Of a stretch of 64,000 nt of DNA, positions 60,038-64,000 are shown piece by piece (position 1 is the first letter of the stretch; each line of letters starts with the position of its first letter). The translations under genes and the position numbers were made by a program. The DNA lies in the NCBI RefSeq assembly GCF_001570905.1, contig NZ_BCSO01000002.1, forward strand, positions 124,001 through 188,000. The letters are read 5' to 3'. The notes under the pieces are model-generated. The model was not told the DNA's origin and made no database searches. It worked only from the letters and a program-made list of their open reading frames with translations. The stretch is from [Zimmermannella] alba NBRC 15616 (GTDB lineage: Bacteria > Actinomycetota > Actinomycetes > Actinomycetales > Microbacteriaceae).

Positions 60038-63000
60038 GTGGGAACGCAGCGTAGGTGGCGCAAGGGATTGCCGCGCAAACGTGGGCAAATGATCACTTCC
60101 ATCCTGCTGGCCCTCGTCGTTGCGGTGCCGCTGACGCTGGCGGCTGTCCACCCGGGCTTTCCGGCGACGCACGTCGAGATGCTCGGCCGTGACGTGTGGG
60201 TGACGAACGGCGCTGACGAGCGGGCTGGCCGTCTCAATGCTCAGATCAGTGAGATTGACGCCTCGGTGAGTCTCGACTCGAAGAAGCTCGACGTCGTGCA
60301 GGACGGCGACAACGTCTTCATCCACGACAAGGGCTCGGGCACGCTTGGCCGCGTTGATCCGAAGTACACCGACCTTCGTGAACAGATCGCCGTCCCGAGC
60401 GAAAGTATCGTCAAGTTTCACGGCACGACGCTCGCGATCCTCGATGCCGCATCCGGCAAGCTCTGGACCCTCGACACCGAGCAGCCGCTGAGCTTTGATG
60501 CTGCCGGTGCGAGCCCTGCTCTGACGCTCGGCGCTGGTGCCCAGGTGGTCGTGACCGACGGTGGCGAAGTGCTGGCGGTGAGCCCGCAGTCGGGAGAGCT
60601 TTACCGCATCCCGAAGCTCGGCGCTGAGCCGGTGAAGTCGAAGATCGGTGACGGTGGCCTCACCGACTACGAACTCACCGCAGTAGGCAACCAGGCCGCA
60701 GTGTTTGACCGCTCGGGCAACCGCGTGCTGCTCGAAGGTGAGAAGATTGTCAGCCTCGACACGCTCGGCGTGCACATTCAGGATGCGGGCCCCGACGCCG
60801 ATCACGTTGTCGTCGCCTCAGCCTCGGACTTCATCTACGTGCCGTTGAGCGGTGCCGCACCGACGCACGTCGGCTGGGATGGTGCGAACGGCACAGCAAC
60901 CGACGCGCTCTCGGTCGCCCGTCCCGTCGTCGTGAGCGGCTGCGCCCACGGCGCCTGGGCCTCGATGGACCAGACGGTGACGGCGTGCCCGAACATGCCG
61001 GTGCAGGTGCAGCCGCTGCCGGCACGTGACCAAGCGGGCGAACTCGTCTTCCGCGTGAACCGCAACGTTGTCGTCCTTAACGACCTCGCGACCGGAAACG
61101 TCTGGATGCCGCAGGATCAGCTCCGCTTCGTGGAGAACTGGGAAGACACGGTTCCGCCCGAAGACTCGGAAGGTGAGGACGGCGACCAGGAAGCCACCGA
61201 ACAGACCTTCGAAGACACGCTCGCCGAACGCACGGATGAGAACCACCCGCCGGAGCTGCTCGATGACAATTTTGGTGTTCGTGCAGGCGGATCCGCCTAC
61301 CTGCCGGTGCTCGACAACGACACTGACCCGGACGGCGACCTCATTTCGATCACCGAACTCGCGGGTCAAATCCCCGCCTCGGTCGGAACGCTCAACATCG
61401 TTGACCACGGACGTGCACTCCAGTTCGTCGCAGCCCCGGAAGCATCCGGTGAATACACCGTCACGTACAAGGGCACAGATGGTCGTCCGAATGGTCTCGC
61501 GCAGGCGCGCGTCAATATTCGCGTCATCAGTAACCCGGCCGAGAATACGGCTCCGACACAGAAGCACGTCTCGACTGTGACGGTCGAGGCCGGCCAGGAG
61601 ATCCGCTACAACGTCATGCCGGACTGGCAGGACCTCGAGGGCGACCCGATGTATCTCGTGTCGGCCACCCAGCCGGGTGGTTCGAGTGTGACGACCTCGC
61701 CAGATGGCACGCTGAGTTTCCACGCGCTCGGTGCAGAATTGGGTGATCGACTGGTGAGCTACGTCATGTCAGACGGCATGAACGAGACGACGGGTGAGCT
61801 CAAGGTTCAGGTTGCTGCTCCCGGCACGCTGTCGCCGGTGGCTACACCTGACTATGCCGAAGGATTTGCTGGCGCGACCGTTTCAGCGCGTCCACTTGAG
61901 AACGACCTTGCTCCTGCCGGTGCCGCACTGCAGATCATTGAGATCATTGAACTTGGCACGGGTGGCGGTCGAGGTGGTTCGAGTTACAACGCCGACCAGC
62001 AGACGGTGAGCTACGAGACGGACCAACCGGGCGACTACTACGTGCAGTACACGGTGAAGTCGGGTGCCAAGGATACGAAGGGTCTCATTCGTTTCCACAT
62101 CGCGGATCCGAAGACGAGTGACAAGGCGATCATCCCTGTCCGTGACACGCTGTATCTGCGCCCGGGCGACCAATCGAGCGTCTCGCCACTGCTCAACGAT
62201 CAGGCGACGACCGACAAGGTACTCTCGGTGCAGTCGGTGGAGACGACCGACGAAGCTCGCATCGCGGGTCTCTCGGTTGAGTTGCTCGACAACACGAGGG
62301 TTCGTGTCTCCACCCAGAACGCACTCCTTGGTCCCATCGAGCTGCCTTATACGGTGACTGATGGTGCTGAGACGGCGGACGGTGTCATCGTCGTCATGCC
62401 AGTCGAGCCTGCCGTTGAGAACCACCCTCCGGTCGGAGTTGACGACCTGCGCACGGTGCGTGCTGGCGACTATGCCACGGTTGACGTGCTGAAGAACGAC
62501 GTGCATCCCGACGGTGCGTCGATGTCGCTTGATGCGAATCTCACCGACCTCCAACTCGGCGGTGGGTTTGCCTTCGTCGCAAGCGACAAGGTGCGCTTCC
62601 AAGCTCCGGACAAGCCGGGTACTTATTCGCTCGCATATATCATTCGGGACGAAAACGGCGAGCAAGGTGGCGCACGCGTCACCTTCACGGTGACCGGCCT
62701 GGATGAGGCAACGAACCGTCCGCCCGAACCCGACAGCCAGACCGCCCGCGTGTTCGAAGGAGCGACGATTCGCGTCAATGTGCCACTGACCGGTGTCGAC
62801 CCGGATGGTGACTCGGTGACCTTCAACGGCATCGTCGGGCACCCGAATCTCGGTTCGGTTCGTTCGCAGGATGAAACCTCATTCCTCTACGAAGCGTTCC
62901 CAGGCGCACAGGGCACCGACGAGCTCAAATATGAGGTTGTGGACGCCTACGGTGTGCGCGGCACCGGCACGATCAAGGTCGGTGTGGTTCCGCGCCCGGA

Positions 63001-64000
63001 GGAGACTCAGCCACCGGTCGCTGTTGACGACCTGCTCGAAGCCCGGCCCAACACCATCGTCTCGGTGCCGGTGCTGCGCAATGACTCGGACCCCAACGGA
63101 TACCGGGTTCAGATCGTCGACGATCTCTCCAAGATTGATCCCGTGTACGAACCTGCGATCGATGGCGATGCGATCCTCATTCGAGTGCCGGAGGACGAGC
63201 CGTTCTTCAGCATTCCGTACTCGATCACCAACGGAAATGGCGGTGTGGATGACGCCTATATTCACGTCACGGTGACGCCGGAGGCACGTGATCGTGTTCC
63301 GACCGCGATCGACCATGTTGTCGCTCGCGAAGACTTTGACGGTGTGGATCACGTCGACGTTCCGCTGCGCGACGGTGCCTGGAATCCCTCGGGCAAGACC
63401 GCAGACCTCAAGGTTGCAGCCGCCGGCGTCTACGCGTCGAGCGCAGAAATTACCCCCGAAGGCAAGCTGCGACTGCGTCCGAGCGACAAGCGTCAGGTGA
63501 TTGCCTACACGGTGACTGACGAGCAGACCAAGCTCTCTGCGAGTGCCTTTGTGCTCGTTCCGGCTCTCATCACCACCAGCGAATCGAAGCGTCAGTCGCC
63601 GTACCTGCGCACTGATTTGAAGCCACAGACCACACGCGTGGACACGCCAATCGAGTGGAACGTGAACGATCTCGTTGTCGCACCATCCGGCTTGCCAGTG
63701 CACGTGATTGAGCCGGATTCGGCATGGGCGGAGCAGGGCAATGGTTCATCCATCGTGCTGAGCGACCAGAAGCTCCGCTTCACACCGAAGCCCGGTTTCC
63801 GTGGCCCTGCCTCCATCACCTTCCTCGTCTCGGACGGTCAGAACGCCGAAGATGAGAAGCTTGCTGGCATCGCAACGATTCGTGTGCCGATCACAGTCGG
63901 TGACCCAGACATGTACGACGTCGCGCCCACCTTCGTAACACCGCAGCTGTCGGTGCCCATCGGTGAGTCGAAGTCGGTCGATTTGAAGACGGCGACGGGC
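60038..64000 (+). CDS. Second giant Ig/cadherin-like repeat protein, 3' partial
   Basis: Open to the right edge: 1321 codons without a stop. The GTG at 60038 with AAGGAG 9 bases upstream gives the N-terminus GTQRRWRKGLPRKRGQMITS, then a transmembrane helix (MITSILLALVVAVPLTLAAV) ending VHPGFPATHVE, closely like VIHPGFAGSRP of the gene before it. A propeller-like section (LGRVDPKYTDLREQIAVPS) is followed by repeats such as VLDNDTDPDGDLISITELAG and VDPDGDSVTFNG. Cys residues near SGCAHGAWASMDQ and TACPNM occur as in the first copy. The module count is at least eight. It is a paralogue of the upstream gene. Confidence 0.85.
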   Translation, partial: MGTQRRWRKGLPRKRGQMITSILLALVVAVPLTLAAVHPGFPATHVEMLGRDVWVTNGADERAGRLNAQISEIDASVSLDSKKLDVVQDGDNVFIHDKGSGTLGRVDPKYTDLREQIAVPSESIVKFHGTTLAILDAASGKLWTLDTEQPLSFDAAGASPALTLGAGAQVVVTDGGEVLAVSPQSGELYRIPKLGAEPVKSKIGDGGLTDYELTAVGNQAAVFDRSGNRVLLEGEKIVSLDTLGVHIQDAGPDADHVVVASASDFIYVPLSGAAPTHVGWDGANGTATDALSVARPVVVSGCAHGAWASMDQTVTACPNMPVQVQPLPARDQAGELVFRVNRNVVVLNDLATGNVWMPQDQLRFVENWEDTVPPEDSEGEDGDQEATEQTFEDTLAERTDENHPPELLDDNFGVRAGGSAYLPVLDNDTDPDGDLISITELAGQIPASVGTLNIVDHGRALQFVAAPEASGEYTVTYKGTDGRPNGLAQARVNIRVISNPAENTAPTQKHVSTVTVEAGQEIRYNVMPDWQDLEGDPMYLVSATQPGGSSVTTSPDGTLSFHALGAELGDRLVSYVMSDGMNETTGELKVQVAAPGTLSPVATPDYAEGFAGATVSARPLENDLAPAGAALQIIEIIELGTGGGRGGSSYNADQQTVSYETDQPGDYYVQYTVKSGAKDTKGLIRFHIADPKTSDKAIIPVRDTLYLRPGDQSSVSPLLNDQATTDKVLSVQSVETTDEARIAGLSVELLDNTRVRVSTQNALLGPIELPYTVTDGAETADGVIVVMPVEPAVENHPPVGVDDLRTVRAGDYATVDVLKNDVHPDGASMSLDANLTDLQLGGGFAFVASDKVRFQAPDKPGTYSLAYIIRDENGEQGGARVTFTVTGLDEATNRPPEPDSQTARVFEGATIRVNVPLTGVDPDGDSVTFNGIVGHPNLGSVRSQDETSFLYEAFPGAQGTDELKYEVVDAYGVRGTGTIKVGVVPRPEETQPPVAVDDLLEARPNTIVSVPVLRNDSDPNGYRVQIVDDLSKIDPVYEPAIDGDAILIRVPEDEPFFSIPYSITNGNGGVDDAYIHVTVTPEARDRVPTAIDHVVAREDFDGVDHVDVPLRDGAWNPSGKTADLKVAAAGVYASSAEITPEGKLRLRPSDKRQVIAYTVTDEQTKLSASAFVLVPALITTSESKRQSPYLRTDLKPQTTRVDTPIEWNVNDLVVAPSGLPVHVIEPDSAWAEQGNGSSIVLSDQKLRFTPKPGFRGPASITFLVSDGQNAEDEKLAGIATIRVPITVGDPDMYDVAPTFVTPQLSVPIGESKSVDLKTATG

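Overview
The window is high-GC actinobacterial DNA, most likely from a member of the Microbacteriaceae. The evidence is the codon bias, a WhiB1 gene beside a GAF/PAS HisKA_2 sensor kinase, Arg-for-Lys P-loop proteins, a DsbA/VKOR pair and a PP2C-FHA-kinase-FHA-giant Ig-like cluster. I cannot assign a genus from sequence alone. Most of the window is ordinary core chromosome. About 51 protein genes (two run off the ends), 3 tRNAs, two gene remnants and several strong hairpin terminators can be supported.

Layout. 1-9.2 kb: a partial CpaE-like ATPase, a PdtaS-like kinase, WhiB1, an acyltransferase-3 protein, a Bcp peroxiredoxin, tRNA-Lys, a sodium:amino-acid symporter, a broken TetR gene and a sugar-lactone oxidase. 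9.2-13.4 kb: an MFS exporter, an oxidative protein-folding pair (membrane DsbA plus VKOR) and two small unknown genes. 13.5-19.3 kb: TetR, MMPL and YhgE/Pip in one operon behind a double palindromic operator; the MMPL protein carries what looks like a dead ABC ATPase domain at its C-terminus. 19.3-26.5 kb: a TIM-barrel isomerase, CorA and ilvD-ilvB-ilvN-ilvC. leuB and ilvE follow at 33.5-35.7 kb, so most of the branched-chain amino acid pathway is here. 26.5-30.9 kb: a polar amino-acid ABC importer in an operon with a class I glutamine amidotransferase-type hydrolase, facing a GntR/FCD regulator. 31-33.4 kb: an ABC exporter and an M20 peptidase remnant.

The most unusual part is 35.74-38.72 kb. 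It is a clearly lower-GC island between ilvE and a PucR regulator. It holds a 30-codon gene ending in a Cys-Cys motif, behind a strong ribosome binding site and followed by a perfect hairpin. Three tightly packed genes come next: a small protein with a WHxxIL/HH motif, a short fold-type I PLP enzyme and a polytopic membrane protein resembling MOP-type flippases. This has the architecture of a ribosomally made, modified and exported peptide (RiPP) pathway of a kind I do not recognise. The nine-base sequence TAGCTGGTG borders it on both sides.

38.9-44.0 kb: PucR and TetR regulators, an APC permease and a fumarylacetoacetate-hydrolase-family enzyme. 44.0-45.1 kb: an AbiEi-like/DUF559 nuclease-fold gene enclosed by two related imperfect palindromes in the same orientation, which looks like a discrete cassette. 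45.2-49.0 kb: gltX, a thioredoxin-reductase-like flavoprotein, tRNA-Gln, a paired SMR exporter and tRNA-Glu. 49.1 kb to the end: PP2C phosphatase, a long acidic/Ala-Pro-rich FHA protein, a transmembrane Ser/Thr kinase, an FHA-plus-helical-domain protein and two tandem giant membrane-anchored Ig/cadherin-like proteins, the second cut off by the window edge. This last block is probably a phospho-signalling module tied to the cell envelope.
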